This document shows, one piece after another, positions 22,012-22,275 of a stretch of 22,275 bases of DNA. Each line of letters opens with the position of its first letter. Position 1 is the first letter of the stretch. The position numbers were made by a program, and so were the translations under genes. The stretch spans positions 1 to 22,275 of the forward strand of contig USCM01000003.1 in NCBI GenBank assembly GCA_900553155.1, written 5' to 3'. The notes beneath the pieces are model-generated. The model worked only from the letters and a program-made list of their open reading frames with translations. It did not search any database and was not told the origin of the DNA. The stretch is from an uncultured Prevotella sp. Lineage in GTDB: Bacteria > Bacteroidota > Bacteroidia > Bacteroidales > Bacteroidaceae.

Positions 22012-22275
22012 TTATAATTCTAAGTCTACATTGAACAACTCGTGCCAAGGCAGACCCTGCTTGTTGAGCTGCTCCATGAATGGATCTGGATCGAACTCCT
22101 CTACGTTCCAAACGCCCGGCTTGCGCCACAGACCCTTGAAGAACATCATAGCGCCGATCATAGCCGGAACACCCGTTGTGTAGCTTACGCCCTGCATGCC
22201 GGTCTCCTTGTAGGCAGCCTCGTGCGAGCAGTTGTTGTAGACGTAGTAGGTCTGCTCCTTGCCGTCCTTGATGCC
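22012..22275 (-). CDS. Saccharopine dehydrogenase-family protein, C-terminal part (probable carboxynorspermidine synthase)
   Basis: The last 87 codons of a gene whose 5' part lies beyond the right edge; the frame is open to 22275. The readable protein (GIKDGKEQTYYVYNNCSHEA, then SYTTGVPAMIGAMMFF, WRKPGVWNVEEFDPDPFMEQ, GLPWHELF) matches the C-terminus of the saccharopine dehydrogenase-like family. In Bacteroidetes this usually acts as carboxy(nor)spermidine dehydrogenase in polyamine synthesis, reductively joining aspartate semialdehyde to a diamine. A lysine-pathway saccharopine enzyme is the alternative and cannot be excluded from this fragment. It ends 19 bp before the recA start and is probably co-transcribed with it. 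Confidence 0.8.
   Translation of the reverse strand, partial: GIKDGKEQTYYVYNNCSHEAAYKETGMQGVSYTTGVPAMIGAMMFFKGLWRKPGVWNVEEFDPDPFMEQLNKQGLPWHELFNVDLEL

Overview
This window is a chromosomal segment from a member of the Bacteroidales, most likely a Prevotellaceae-type organism. The evidence is the gene order of the division and cell-wall (dcw) cluster, the absence of Shine-Dalgarno sites (A-rich leaders instead), several promoters with a TAnnTTTG -7 element, and lineage-typical proteins: an FtsL-like protein, a PASTA-tailed FtsI, a long MraY, and a GlsA/GlsB acyltransferase pair. Base composition and codon use look even across all genes, and I see no transposase, integrase, phage gene or CRISPR array.

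Layout. Positions 1-483 are non-coding and repeat-rich: two arrays of a 27-28 bp unit in opposite orientation flank a core with a strong minus-strand terminator. Next, on the minus strand, come glsA and glsB (2406 down to 484), predicted to make glycine (amino acid) lipids. A divergent promoter region (2407-2565) leads into the plus-strand dcw cluster: rsmH, ftsL-like, ftsI, murE, mraY, murD, ftsW, murG, murC, ftsQ, ftsA, ftsZ (2566-18215). The order is compact, with gaps of about -4 to 95 bp, and is probably one long transcription unit with at least one internal start before murG. mraZ, murF, murB and ddl are not in the cluster. recO converges on ftsZ. A tRNA-Glu(TTC) and rpsT share a very clear promoter and end at a hairpin terminator. 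A DbpA-like DEAD-box helicase follows. recA, on the minus strand, converges on the helicase and lies 19 bp behind the 3' end of a saccharopine-dehydrogenase-family gene that runs off the right edge.

How the genes work together. MurC, MurD, MurE, MraY and MurG build lipid II; FtsW and FtsI polymerise and cross-link it at the septum; FtsZ, FtsA, FtsQ and the FtsL-like protein organise the divisome. RsmH and the RNA genes support translation. GlsA/GlsB supply membrane lipids.

I did not find a wholly new multi-gene system. The points most worth a second look are: an apparent 5-codon in-frame loss of the Gly-x-x-Arg-Arg motif in MurC; the oppositely oriented repeat arrays at the left end; a 68 bp heptanucleotide array filling the murE-mraY gap, with a similar 8 bp-period tract at the glsA stop; a 47-nt near-perfect inverted repeat inside the recO coding sequence just past ftsZ; and a triplicated 13-residue Lys-rich tail on FtsQ.
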